In this document: one piece after another, positions 39,599-47,890 of the stretch
How the letters are laid out: each line of letters begins with the position of its first letter
Position numbering within the stretch: the stretch's first letter is position 1
Assembly: GCF_019931165.1 (NCBI RefSeq)
Contig: NZ_JAIOUP010000013.1
Coordinates: 1-64,000, forward strand
Direction: 5' to 3'
Source of the DNA: Schnuerera sp. xch1
GTDB taxonomy: Bacteria > Bacillota > Clostridia > Tissierellales > Tepidimicrobiaceae
Length of the DNA stretch: 64,000 bases
Made by a program: the position numbers and the translations under genes
Notes under the pieces: generated by a model
The model's input: only the letters and a program-made list of their open reading frames with translations
Told to the model about the DNA's origin: nothing
Database searches by the model: none

Positions 39599-40975
39599 TT
39601 ATGCACCTCTTTCCTTTGATTTGGTAAAATGGGACGGACATCTCACCGCATATTCCCCTGTAAAACATCCCTTGCAAAATCCACCCTCCTGTCCTGCTGC
39701 TCTGATCAATCCATCTAATGATAAATAATATAATGAATTCGCGCCGATTTCTTCTCTTATCCTTTCAACAGTCATATTAGCAGCTATCAAATTTTCTTCC
39801 GTTGGCGTATCCATTCCTAAATGACATGAATTGATCACTGGTGGAGAACTTATTCTTACATGAACTTCTTTAGCTCCTGCTTTTTTTAACATTGCCACAG
39901 TCCTTTTTATTGTGGTTCCTCTAACTATAGAATCATCAACCAATATTACTCTTTTCCCATTGATATTCTCCTTTAAAGCATTCAATTTTATCCTTACTCC
40001 CTGTTCCCTTAATTCTTGAGTCGGTTGAATAAAAGTTCTTCCTACATATCTATTCTTTATTATCCCTTCTTCATATGGAATATTCGATTCTTCTGCGTAT
40101 CCTATAGCTGCCACTATACCTGAATCTGGGGCTCCTATTACCATATCAGCTTCTGTAATACATTCCCTGTATAATTGTCTTCCTGCTTCAATCCTACTCT
40201 TATAGATACTCCTACCGTTGATATAACTATCTGGCCTTGCGAAATATATCAGTTCAAATAGACAATGATTTCTCTTCATAGGTTTGTATAATATTGTGTT
40301 AATTCCTTTTTCATCTATAGTAACTATTTCTCCGGGTTCTACATCTCTTACAAAATCTGCACCTATGGTATCAAAAGCACATGTTTCTGAAGCCAATATA
40401 TAATCATCCCCAAGTCTTCCTAATGATAATGGTTTTAATCCATAGGGGTCCCTCGCACCAATTAATTTTTCTGGTGTCATAAGAACCATACCATAGGAAC
40501 CATCAATAATAGATGTCGCTTTTATAACAGCGTCTTCAATATTATCCTTATGATATCTAGCTATTAAGTTGGCAATTACTTCAGCATCTAAATCCGTTTG
40601 AAAGATACTACCTTTATCTTCTAATTCATCTCTCAACTTTGTAGAGTTCACTATGCTTCCATCAAGAGATAATGCTAATGCTCCTCTTTTATATCCCACA
40701 ACTAAAGGCTGAGCATTGTTTAAATTCCTTTCTTCATGTTGAGACGCATATCTAACATGACCAATTCCAATATTGCCTATTAATCTTTCCATTGACTCCT
40801 TAGAAAAAACCTCATTGACCAAACCTAAATCCTTAAAATAGTCTACGAAACCATTGTTGTTCACTGCAATACCAGAGCTTACCTGACCTCTGTGTTGAAG
40901 TGCATATAGCCCATAGTATGCTATTTGGGATACATCATTTCTATTTCTGCTATATATACCTACTACACCACTCAA
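39599..40975 (-). CDS. purF: Amidophosphoribosyltransferase with altered glutaminase site
   Basis: PurF makes phosphoribosylamine from PRPP and ammonia taken from glutamine. The PRPP domain is intact (VILVDDSIVRGTT, residues 343-355), and the four Fe-S cysteines of the Bacillus type are kept (238, 384, 434, 437). In the N-terminal glutaminase domain, the protein opens MSGVVGIYS: Ser2 stands where the family exposes nucleophilic Cys1. The oxyanion motif HNGN is LDGS (Asp105). Arg75 and Asp130 remain. The TTG start is fixed by AGGAGG seven bases upstream and by a stop just before it, so no Cys form is available. It should work only with free ammonia. Confidence 0.95.
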   Translation of the reverse strand: MSGVVGIYSRNRNDVSQIAYYGLYALQHRGQVSSGIAVNNNGFVDYFKDLGLVNEVFSKESMERLIGNIGIGHVRYASQHEERNLNNAQPLVVGYKRGALALSLDGSIVNSTKLRDELEDKGSIFQTDLDAEVIANLIARYHKDNIEDAVIKATSIIDGSYGMVLMTPEKLIGARDPYGLKPLSLGRLGDDYILASETCAFDTIGADFVRDVEPGEIVTIDEKGINTILYKPMKRNHCLFELIYFARPDSYINGRSIYKSRIEAGRQLYRECITEADMVIGAPDSGIVAAIGYAEESNIPYEEGIIKNRYVGRTFIQPTQELREQGVRIKLNALKENINGKRVILVDDSIVRGTTIKRTVAMLKKAGAKEVHVRISSPPVINSCHLGMDTPTEENLIAANMTVERIREEIGANSLYYLSLDGLIRAAGQEGGFCKGCFTGEYAVRCPSHFTKSKERGA

Positions 40976-40990
40976 GGCACAGCCTCCTCA

Positions 40991-41470
40991 CTATGACTGG
41001 ATTTCTTTATCCATTTTAATAACTTCTTCAGACATTTTCTTCTTATACTCTTTAAACTTCTGTCTTAATTCCGGATATTTCAATGAAAGGATTTGAACTG
41101 CCAACAATCCTCCATTTTCTCCTCCATTGATAGCAACTGTTGCTACAGGTACTCCTTTTGGCATCTGTACTACAGATAATAGAGAATCTAGACCATCCAT
41201 AGTTGAAGATTTAACTGGAATACCTATTACAGGAATAGGAGTAATTCCAGCTATTATTCCAGCCAAATGAGCAGCCTTCCCTGCTATTGCAACTATTGCC
41301 TCTATTCCATTTTCCTCTACTTTTTCTGCAAACTCCACAGCAATATGAGGAGTTCTATGAGCTGAAATAACTCTTAATTCATACTCTACTCCAAATTTGT
41401 CCAATATTTTTGTAACCTTATCGCCTATTTCCTTGTCAGATATACTTCCCATAACAATACTGACCTTCAT
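40991..41470 (-). CDS. purE: N5-carboxyaminoimidazole ribonucleotide mutase
   Basis: PurE moves the carboxyl of N5-CAIR to form CAIR. The 159-residue protein has the class I signature: IVMGSISDKEIG, VISAHRTPH, AIAGKAAHLAGIIAGITP (usually AGGAAHLPGM) and LDSLLSVVQMPKGVPVATVAIN. Its normal partner PurK, which makes N5-CAIR from bicarbonate, is not in this operon or window. Spacing to purL is 12 bases. Confidence 0.95.
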   Translation of the reverse strand: MKVSIVMGSISDKEIGDKVTKILDKFGVEYELRVISAHRTPHIAVEFAEKVEENGIEAIVAIAGKAAHLAGIIAGITPIPVIGIPVKSSTMDGLDSLLSVVQMPKGVPVATVAINGGENGGLLAVQILSLKYPELRQKFKEYKKKMSEEVIKMDKEIQS

Positions 41471-41481
41471 TCTAAATCCTC

Positions 41482-44400
41482 CTAACCAAAATATTTGACT
41501 CCAGATTCGAATATATTATGAGTCCCTTTTATATCAATATTTTTGTATATATCTTTCTCGATTCTATCTATAGATGTTACAGTTCCTAACACTCTTCCAT
41601 CAGAACTTGTCAATGACTCTATTGCTAAATCTGAGCCTGTTGGATTATGACCTACAAATTGAGTTGCAATCTGTCCTGCTTTTATTAAATCCTTACCACC
41701 TACTAACACTCTTCCTTCATTTGTAGCTATTGGAGCAGAATAGATATCTCCCACACTCATTCCACTCATCCAAGGTGATAAATTTGATACCACCTTTATA
41801 TCTACAATGGTAGACATAAATTGTCCTGATGTGTTATAGGATACATAAGGTGAACTTTCATTTATACCTGATATCTTTCCATTTTCTATAAGCCCTAATT
41901 TTAACAATGCATGAAATCCACTTCCTATACCAAGTACCAATCCATCTTGTATCCTTAAGTGTTCATTTATAGCATCTTTTAGTATAGGGTTATTGAATAT
42001 TATCTTTAATAGTTTTCCTCCGGTTTCAGGTTCATTTCCAAGAAGATACCCATTTGCCAATCCTAATATTTGACACTGACTGATCTTTTTAGCTAATTCC
42101 ATGTAGGATTGTTTTATTGAATCCTCGGATAATGAGTTGAACACAAAAGTTTCTACCTTTGCTCCAGCTTTTTTGAACCTTAATGCCATATCGTATTCTC
42201 CATGAGTGCCTGTAAATACTGGAATAAGAACCTTTACTTTTACTACATTTTTTATTCTCTTTATTTTTTCCCCTTTATCATATGAAATATCTGTCACTTT
42301 CACATCGTCTTCTTCTACAGGGAATATTTCCTTTAATGGTCTTTCCCATTCTTCAATTAACTCATCTAATAATATAATCTCATCGCTGATTTCTATTTGT
42401 TCATCTTCCATGGTTGTTCCAACTAATGTATAATCTATATCCTTAAGCAAAGTTTTTAAGTCTTCTTCTTCCTTTATTTCCAATATAATTGAGCCATATA
42501 ATGGCTTATATAATCTGTCAATAATTTCAGCATTGAATTTAAATCCTATCCTGTTTCCAAATGACATCTCAACTATACTTCTTCCAATTCCTCCAAATTT
42601 AATAGTGGAACTTGACAATACTTTTTCATTATCTATTAATTCCTTGATTTTCAAGTAGTTCTTCTTCAATTCTTCAAAATCTATTAAGCCATTCTCATCT
42701 ATATTTAAATTTACTACCACAACTTTTGAACCTATCTTTTTAAATTCCTTTGATACTATATTGTCTACATCTTCAGTAACTACAGCAAAACTAAATAATG
42801 ATGGTGGTACATTTATATCTTCAAAACTTCCGCTCATGCTGTCTTTCCCACCAATACTAGGTATATCCAAATTTTTTTGTACTAGAAATGCGCCTAATAA
42901 TGATGCAAATGGTTTGCCCCATTTTGAAGGATCGATACCTAGCTTTTCAAAATATTCCTGGAATGTAAGCCTTATCTTTCTAAAGTCCCCACCTAGCGCT
43001 ACAACTTTCGCTACCGATTCAATTACTGCATAATATCCACCATGAAAAGTACTCCATTTTGCTAATTTTGGATCGTATCCACAGGTCATTATAGAACATG
43101 TCTTGGTATTCCCATCTAGTACCGGTAGTTTTGCAACCATACCTTCCTGAGGAGTAAGCTGATATTTACCACCTAGTTGCATCAATACTGTTCCTGAACC
43201 TACTGTGTTGTCGAATCTTTCTATTAATCCCTTTTGTGATGCTGTATTGAGCTGAGATATATTCTTTATAAAATCTTCTCTTAAACTTTCTTCCTTAATA
43301 TGACTTGGATTTTCTGCTAAATAGACTTCATCTTCTGGTTCCAATAGTTTTACCTTGGTCTTCTTTCTAATTCCATTTGTATTTAAGAATTCTCTCTTAA
43401 TATCTGTTATTACATTTCCTTTCCATACCATATGAATTCTATTCTTATCTGTAACTTCTGCTATTACCGTTCCTTCCAAGTCCTCTTTTTCTACTAATTT
43501 CATGAACTTATCCAAGTTATCTTTAGATATTACTACCGCCATTCTCTCCTGGGATTCTGATATTGCTATTTCCCATCCTTTAAGTCCAGGGTATTTTAAT
43601 ATCACTTTGTCCAAGTCTATATTTAGACCATCAGCCAATTCCCCAACAGCAACTGCTACTCCACCTGCTCCAAAATCGTTACATTTCTTTATTAATTTTG
43701 TTGCTTCCGGATTTCTAAATAGCCTTACTATTTTTCTTTCAACAGATGGATTTCCCTTTTGTACTTCTGCCCCTGCAGTCTGTAAAGCATCGTCTTTTTG
43801 TTCCTTTGATGAGCCTACTGCTGCTCCTATACCATCTCTTCCAGTTCTACCACCTATCAATAATACTAAATCCGTTGGTTCTGGTGTTTCTCTAATAACC
43901 CAATCTTTTGGAGCTGCAGCAACCAATGCTCCTAATTCCATTCTTTTGGCAATAAATCCTTCATCATAGAATTCATTAATATATCCTGAAGCACTACCTA
44001 TTTGATATCCATAAGAGCTATAGCCTTCCATAGCAGTTTGAGTAATCCTTCTTTGTGGGAGTTTCCCTGGCAAAGTCTCTTCATATTGTTGATTTGGATT
44101 ACCTGAACCTGTAATTCTCATTGCCTGATATACATAGGCTCTCCCTGATAGCGGATCTCTAATTCCTCCTCCTAAACAAGTAGCAGCTCCTCCAAAAGGT
44201 TCTATCTCAGTAGGATGATTATGGGTTTCATTTTTGAACATTAAAAGCCATTTTTCATTTTTTCCATCTACATCCACATCTACTTCTATGGAAGCAGCAT
44301 TTGCCTCTTCCGATTCCTCCTTATCATTCAAAAGCCCTTTCTTCTCGGTCTCCTTCATATTGATGGTTGCCAAGTCCATCAATGAGATTGCTCTTTCCTT

Positions 44401-45180
44401 TTTATATACATATTCTCTAGATAGCAGATATTCCCTTATAGCTCTTTCAAATACTTTCTTGTACTTACCTTCTTCAATATCAATATCAGTAATTTCAGTC
44501 ATAAAGGTTGTATGTCTACAGTGATCTGACCAATAGGTATCTATTATCTTTAATTCTGCTACCGTTGGATCCCTATCCTCTTCACTAAAATATTTTTGAC
44601 AATATAGAATATCTTCCATATCCATAGCAAGGTCGAATGTTTCCCTTACATTATCTACTTCACTTTCAGTCATCTCTGTAAATCGATTAATTACTTCAAC
44701 AGTACCTTCTGCTTCTACTTCCCTTTCATATGAAAAGTAATCTAATGGAATTTCTTTTGATTCTGTGGGATTTATATAATAGGATTTAACCTTTTCAAAA
44801 CCTTCATACGATATATTCTTAAGAATTATAAGCTTTGAATGCTTAATATCAACTCCTTCAAAACCTAAATATTTAGAAACAATATTTATAGCAGAATCCT
44901 CTCGCTGATTATACTGCCCCCTATTAGTCTCTACTCTAAATGCTTTCTCATCCTTTTCCATAGGAGGTACATCTTCATAAACGATATCTAGAGGCTCTTC
45001 ATATAGTAAATCTTCAGTAATTCTATCTAATTCTTCATCACTTCCACCAATTACCTCATACACGTTTAATACTCTTACATCCTCCAACCCCTTTATACCT
45101 AGATAATTTCTAAACTCCTTCAACAAATTCTTAGCCTCAACATTCACATTCCTTTTCTTTTCAATAATTATCCTCTTCAT
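41482..45180 (-). CDS. purL: Phosphoribosylformylglycinamidine synthase, inactive glutaminase domain
   Basis: A large single-chain PurL (1232 residues) that makes FGAM from FGAR, ATP and ammonia. PurS-like, linker and two AIR-synthase halves are intact, with DTYWSDHCRHTTF and KNETHNHPTEIEPFGGAATCLGG. The C-terminal amidotransferase domain (about 990-1232) retains its fold but not its catalytic residues. The nucleophile motif GICNGFQ is GIGSGFH, with Gly1086 for Cys. The oxyanion PGGFSxGDE is ANGYLLGNE. GHSER at the end is TSIDR, so His and Glu become Ser1203 and Asp1205. About ten residues near 1170 are also deleted. It should depend on free ammonia. Confidence 0.95.
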   Translation of the reverse strand: MKRIIIEKKRNVNVEAKNLLKEFRNYLGIKGLEDVRVLNVYEVIGGSDEELDRITEDLLYEEPLDIVYEDVPPMEKDEKAFRVETNRGQYNQREDSAINIVSKYLGFEGVDIKHSKLIILKNISYEGFEKVKSYYINPTESKEIPLDYFSYEREVEAEGTVEVINRFTEMTESEVDNVRETFDLAMDMEDILYCQKYFSEEDRDPTVAELKIIDTYWSDHCRHTTFMTEITDIDIEEGKYKKVFERAIREYLLSREYVYKKERAISLMDLATINMKETEKKGLLNDKEESEEANAASIEVDVDVDGKNEKWLLMFKNETHNHPTEIEPFGGAATCLGGGIRDPLSGRAYVYQAMRITGSGNPNQQYEETLPGKLPQRRITQTAMEGYSSYGYQIGSASGYINEFYDEGFIAKRMELGALVAAAPKDWVIRETPEPTDLVLLIGGRTGRDGIGAAVGSSKEQKDDALQTAGAEVQKGNPSVERKIVRLFRNPEATKLIKKCNDFGAGGVAVAVGELADGLNIDLDKVILKYPGLKGWEIAISESQERMAVVISKDNLDKFMKLVEKEDLEGTVIAEVTDKNRIHMVWKGNVITDIKREFLNTNGIRKKTKVKLLEPEDEVYLAENPSHIKEESLREDFIKNISQLNTASQKGLIERFDNTVGSGTVLMQLGGKYQLTPQEGMVAKLPVLDGNTKTCSIMTCGYDPKLAKWSTFHGGYYAVIESVAKVVALGGDFRKIRLTFQEYFEKLGIDPSKWGKPFASLLGAFLVQKNLDIPSIGGKDSMSGSFEDINVPPSLFSFAVVTEDVDNIVSKEFKKIGSKVVVVNLNIDENGLIDFEELKKNYLKIKELIDNEKVLSSSTIKFGGIGRSIVEMSFGNRIGFKFNAEIIDRLYKPLYGSIILEIKEEEDLKTLLKDIDYTLVGTTMEDEQIEISDEIILLDELIEEWERPLKEIFPVEEDDVKVTDISYDKGEKIKRIKNVVKVKVLIPVFTGTHGEYDMALRFKKAGAKVETFVFNSLSEDSIKQSYMELAKKISQCQILGLANGYLLGNEPETGGKLLKIIFNNPILKDAINEHLRIQDGLVLGIGSGFHALLKLGLIENGKISGINESSPYVSYNTSGQFMSTIVDIKVVSNLSPWMSGMSVGDIYSAPIATNEGRVLVGGKDLIKAGQIATQFVGHNPTGSDLAIESLTSSDGRVLGTVTSIDRIEKDIYKNIDIKGTHNIFESGVKYFG

Positions 45181-45197
45181 TTTTTAACCTCCTTATA

Positions 45198-45248
45198 ATA
45201 AAAGCCCAGTCGGGTAGGCAAGCGAAACCTACCCGACTGGGCTTTTAT
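45198..45248 (-). terminator. Riboswitch terminator upstream of purL
   Basis: A perfect 20-bp stem (AAAAGCCCAGTCGGGTAGG paired with CCTACCCGACTGGGCTTTT) between the PRPP aptamer and purL. Its 5' side overlaps the last conserved part of the aptamer, as expected for a switch. Confidence 0.88.
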
Positions 45249-45328
45249 CCCTTCGGTGTAATACCAAAAATAGTATCCGTACCGCTCGGACCAGACAAGA
45301 ATAAGTCTTCGGAACCCTAGGTACACTT
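45249..45328 (-). ncRNA. PRPP riboswitch (ykkC subtype 2b), second aptamer of tandem
   Basis: The minus strand contains GTGTACCTAGGGTTCCG, TGGTCCGAGCGGTAC and ACACCGAAGGG, the conserved blocks of the ykkC 2 fold. Its position after a guanine aptamer and before a purine operon makes PRPP, rather than ppGpp, the likely ligand. PRPP binding normally blocks the terminator and turns expression on. Confidence 0.88.
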
Positions 45329-45330
45329 TC

Positions 45331-45399
45331 GCTCATAGTTAAATGATTTACGGTCATTTTGTAGAAACGTCCCACCCCTATTATGGGACTTATACGAGC
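45331..45399 (-). ncRNA. Guanine riboswitch, first aptamer of tandem, upstream of purL
   Basis: The minus strand folds as P1 GCTCGTA/TATGAGC, P2 GTCCCAT/GTGGGAC with loop AATAGGG, J2/3 GTTTCTAC, and P3 AAATGA/TCATTT with loop CCGTAAA. The ligand-reading C in ACTATG is present, so guanine or hypoxanthine is the expected ligand. Guanine binding should lower expression of purL and later genes. Confidence 0.9.
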
Positions 45400-45417
45400 T
45401 GTTAAACTATATTTAAT

Positions 45418-46104
45418 TTATCTTTCCAATATCATCTTCTCCAATAGAATAGGTTCTATATATTCGCCATTCTTATAAACTCTCATATTCCCGCCAGAAA
45501 CTTCATCTATAAGTGCAATATGATTATCATTACCAATCCTTCCAAACTCAAATTTGATGTCGTATAATTCCAATCCTTTTATTGCTAATTCATCCTTTAT
45601 TACCTGCCCAATTTTCCTAGTAAGTTCTACTAATATTTTGTATTCTTTTTTAGTCATTATATTTAACATTTCCAATCCTTCGTCTGTAATCAAAGGATCC
45701 TTTCTTTTATCATCCTTTAACGTTACCTCAACATATGCATCCAAAAGTTGTCCCTCTTTAACATATAGACCATATCTGCGTATGAAGCTTCCAACAGCTC
45801 TGTATCTACAGATAACTTCTACACCTTTACCAAAGTGTTTTGCAGGCAAAACTGTCATCGTATTATCTTCTATACTAGATTCTATATAGTGGGTTGGAAT
45901 ACCTATTCTATTTAACTTCTCAAAGAAATATTTAGTAAGTTTAAGTCCAGCTTTTCCAACTCCTTCAATGGATAGCCCAATTGAATTAGCTCCTGGATCA
46001 AAAATTCCATCTTCCCCAGTTACATCATCTTTAAATTTAAGCTGATAATTTCCATTCTTTAATTCATAAACATCTTTTGTCTTCCCTTGATATATTAGCT
46101 TCAT
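45418..46104 (-). CDS. purC: Phosphoribosylaminoimidazole-succinocarboxamide synthase
   Basis: PurC joins CAIR and aspartate to give SAICAR. The 228-residue enzyme has KLIYQGKTKDVYE, FKDDVTGEDG, the ATP site near EVICRYRAVGSFIRRYG, and the C-terminal LIDEVSGGNMR. It follows pbuG by 18 bases and precedes the second tandem riboswitch. Purine step order: PurE product feeds PurC; PurB is not in this window. Confidence 0.96.
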   Translation of the reverse strand: MKLIYQGKTKDVYELKNGNYQLKFKDDVTGEDGIFDPGANSIGLSIEGVGKAGLKLTKYFFEKLNRIGIPTHYIESSIEDNTMTVLPAKHFGKGVEVICRYRAVGSFIRRYGLYVKEGQLLDAYVEVTLKDDKRKDPLITDEGLEMLNIMTKKEYKILVELTRKIGQVIKDELAIKGLELYDIKFEFGRIGNDNHIALIDEVSGGNMRVYKNGEYIEPILLEKMILER

Positions 46105-46122
46105 AAAATCTCTCCTTATTTT

Positions 46123-47424
46123 TTACATCAATATAACTCTAGCTATAAATAATAGTGATAATACATACATAACTGTTGATACTTCTTTGCCTTTCCCACT
46201 TAAAAGCTTTAATACTACATAGGATACCATACCAAATACTATACCTTCTGCAATACTATATGCAAATGGCATCATAACTATTGTCAAAAATGCTGGTATT
46301 GCCTCTGTGTAGTCATCAAAATCTATGTCTTTGATTGAACTCATCATAAACAATCCAACTAATACCAAGGTTGGTGCTGTAGCAGCTGACGGTACCATGG
46401 TGAATACTGGTGCAAACAATAGAGCTAAAGCGAACATACCAGCTGTAGTCAATGATGTAAGTCCTGTTCTGCCACCTTCAGCTACACCTGAAGCAGATTC
46501 TACAAAAGTAGTAGTTGTACTGGTTCCAAGACATGCTCCCGCTACTGTTCCTACGGCATCAGCCATTAGAGCTTTACTCGCCCTTGGAAGTTTCCCTTCC
46601 TTATCCAACATACCAGCTTTTGATGATACTCCTACTAAAGTCCCTACAGTATCAAATATATCAACAAATAAGAAGGTAACAACTGCGACTAACATATCAA
46701 AAGAAAGTACCTCATCAAAGCCAACAAATTTAAATGCTACATCCTCTAAGGATGGAGGTAATGATATTATGCTAAAATCTTCCGGTACCATAGTAACTCC
46801 CATAGGTATACCGATTAAAGTTGTTATGATAATACCTATTAATAATGCCCCTTTAACATTCTTGACTAAAAGAATGCCAGTGATAATCAACCCTATAATT
46901 GCTAAAATTGATGCTGCTGATTTTAAATCTCCAAGAGCTACTATAGTATCTTCATTTAGAACTATTATATCTGCCCCAGAAAGACCTAAAAATGCAATAA
47001 ATAATCCTATACCTACTGAGACTGCCTTTTTCAAATTTGCAGGTATCGCATTGAATATGGCTTCCCTTGCCCTAACAGCCGATAATAATATGAATATTAT
47101 ACCTTCAATCAATACAGCTGTTAATGCAAACTGCCATGATTTTCCCATAGGTCCTAATACTATTGTATAAGCAAAGAATGCATTTAAACCCATTCCTGGT
47201 GCTAAAGCAAATGGATATTTAGCATATAATGCCATAACAGCCGTAGCAATAACTGCTGCTAAAGCAGTAGCTGTAAATACCCCTCCACTTTCCATACCCG
47301 CATCTCCTAAAATAATAGGATTTACAACTAATATATAAGCCATGGTCATAAAAGTAGTAATTCCTGCAAGTACTTCTGTTTTCACATTTGTATTATTTCC
47401 CTTAAGATTAAAAAAGTTCTCCAT
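46123..47424 (-). CDS. pbuG: Hypoxanthine/guanine permease (AzgA/PbuG type)
   Basis: A 433-residue purine transporter of the AzgA branch of NCS2, with about 12 helices. Signatures are AGITTFMTMAYILVVNP, the APGMGLNAFFAYT motif, and the FVDIFDTVGTLVGVS and GTSTTTTFVESASGVAEGGRTG stretches. It brings hypoxanthine and guanine into the cell. A tandem guanine-PRPP riboswitch precedes it, so salvage uptake and de novo synthesis are controlled together. It is the first gene of the purine transcript. Confidence 0.93.
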   Translation of the reverse strand: MENFFNLKGNNTNVKTEVLAGITTFMTMAYILVVNPIILGDAGMESGGVFTATALAAVIATAVMALYAKYPFALAPGMGLNAFFAYTIVLGPMGKSWQFALTAVLIEGIIFILLSAVRAREAIFNAIPANLKKAVSVGIGLFIAFLGLSGADIIVLNEDTIVALGDLKSAASILAIIGLIITGILLVKNVKGALLIGIIITTLIGIPMGVTMVPEDFSIISLPPSLEDVAFKFVGFDEVLSFDMLVAVVTFLFVDIFDTVGTLVGVSSKAGMLDKEGKLPRASKALMADAVGTVAGACLGTSTTTTFVESASGVAEGGRTGLTSLTTAGMFALALLFAPVFTMVPSAATAPTLVLVGLFMMSSIKDIDFDDYTEAIPAFLTIVMMPFAYSIAEGIVFGMVSYVVLKLLSGKGKEVSTVMYVLSLLFIARVILM

Positions 47425-47524
47425 TGTGACTCCTCCTCCATGATGTTATATTTTCCTAGATGCACTTACTTATTCTTAAAGACTTTTATCTATTAAAATG
47501 AATAAATTTATATTATTTACAAAA

Positions 47525-47582
47525 AAACAAATAAGCCCAGTCGAGTAGGCGCTCAAAGCGAAACCTACCCGGCTGGGCTTTT
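47525..47582 (-). terminator. Riboswitch terminator upstream of pbuG
   Basis: AAGCCCAGCCGGGTAGG paired with CCTACTCGACTGGGCTT (one mismatch), followed by ATTTGTTTTTTT. Same layout as the terminator before purL. Confidence 0.88.
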
Positions 47583-47678
47583 ATCCCTTCGGTGTAATAT
47601 CATTTATATACAACATAAAACAATATTTGTACCGCTTGGACCAGACAAGAATAAATCTTCGGAACCCTAGGTACACTT
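47583..47678 (-). ncRNA. PRPP riboswitch upstream of pbuG
   Basis: The minus strand has GTGTACCTAGGGTTCCG, TGGTCCAAGCGGTAC and ACACCGAAGGG. Conserved blocks match the copy before purL; the variable arm is about 20 bases longer. Confidence 0.87.
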
Positions 47679-47680
47679 TC

Positions 47681-47749
47681 ACTCATAGAAAAATGATTTT
47701 CGGTCATTTTGTAGAGACTCCTCAACCTTATTATGAGAAATATATGAGC
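47681..47749 (-). ncRNA. Variant guanine riboswitch upstream of pbuG
   Basis: The same three-way fold as the purL copy, but the core differs. J1/2 is TATT instead of TAA, J2/3 is GTCTCTAC instead of GTTTCTAC, and loop L3 is CCGAAAA instead of CCGTAAA. P2 is TTCTCA/TGAGGA with one G-U pair. The ligand-reading C in the J3/1 strand (TCTATG) is kept. Confidence 0.75.
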
Positions 47750-47773
47750 TTAATTATTAATTTGTACAACCTA

Positions 47774-47802
47774 ATCATAACAGTATAGATTATTAATGTC
47801 AA
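47774..47802 (-). promoter_or_regulatory. Promoter of the pbuG-purC transcript
   Basis: On the minus strand TTGACA (47797-47802), 17-base spacer and TATGAT (47774-47779), about 25 bases before the guanine aptamer. No equally good promoter is visible between purC and the second tandem switch. Confidence 0.8.
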
Positions 47803-47890
47803 GATATATCTTAAAGAAAAAATATTGTAATAAATTCCTATATGGAGAAATACACTTTACTAGTTAATCTTATTATAAAGGGGGAATTCT

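Noticed and set aside
39599-40975. Alternative PurF start giving an N-terminal Cys
   Set aside because: A TGT codon does lie two codons upstream, but it is not a start codon, and a stop lies three codons before it; the TTG has an ideal AGGAGG.
46325-47170. 281-codon plus-strand frame opposite pbuG
   Set aside because: It is the complement of a clear membrane transporter, has no ribosome site, and its Asn/Ile/Pro/Thr-rich content reflects the opposite strand's helices.
45198-47749. Guanidine or ppGpp as the ligand of the ykkC-type RNAs
   Set aside because: Both copies follow guanine aptamers and precede purine genes, the known setting of the PRPP subtype. Only a binding test could exclude ppGpp.
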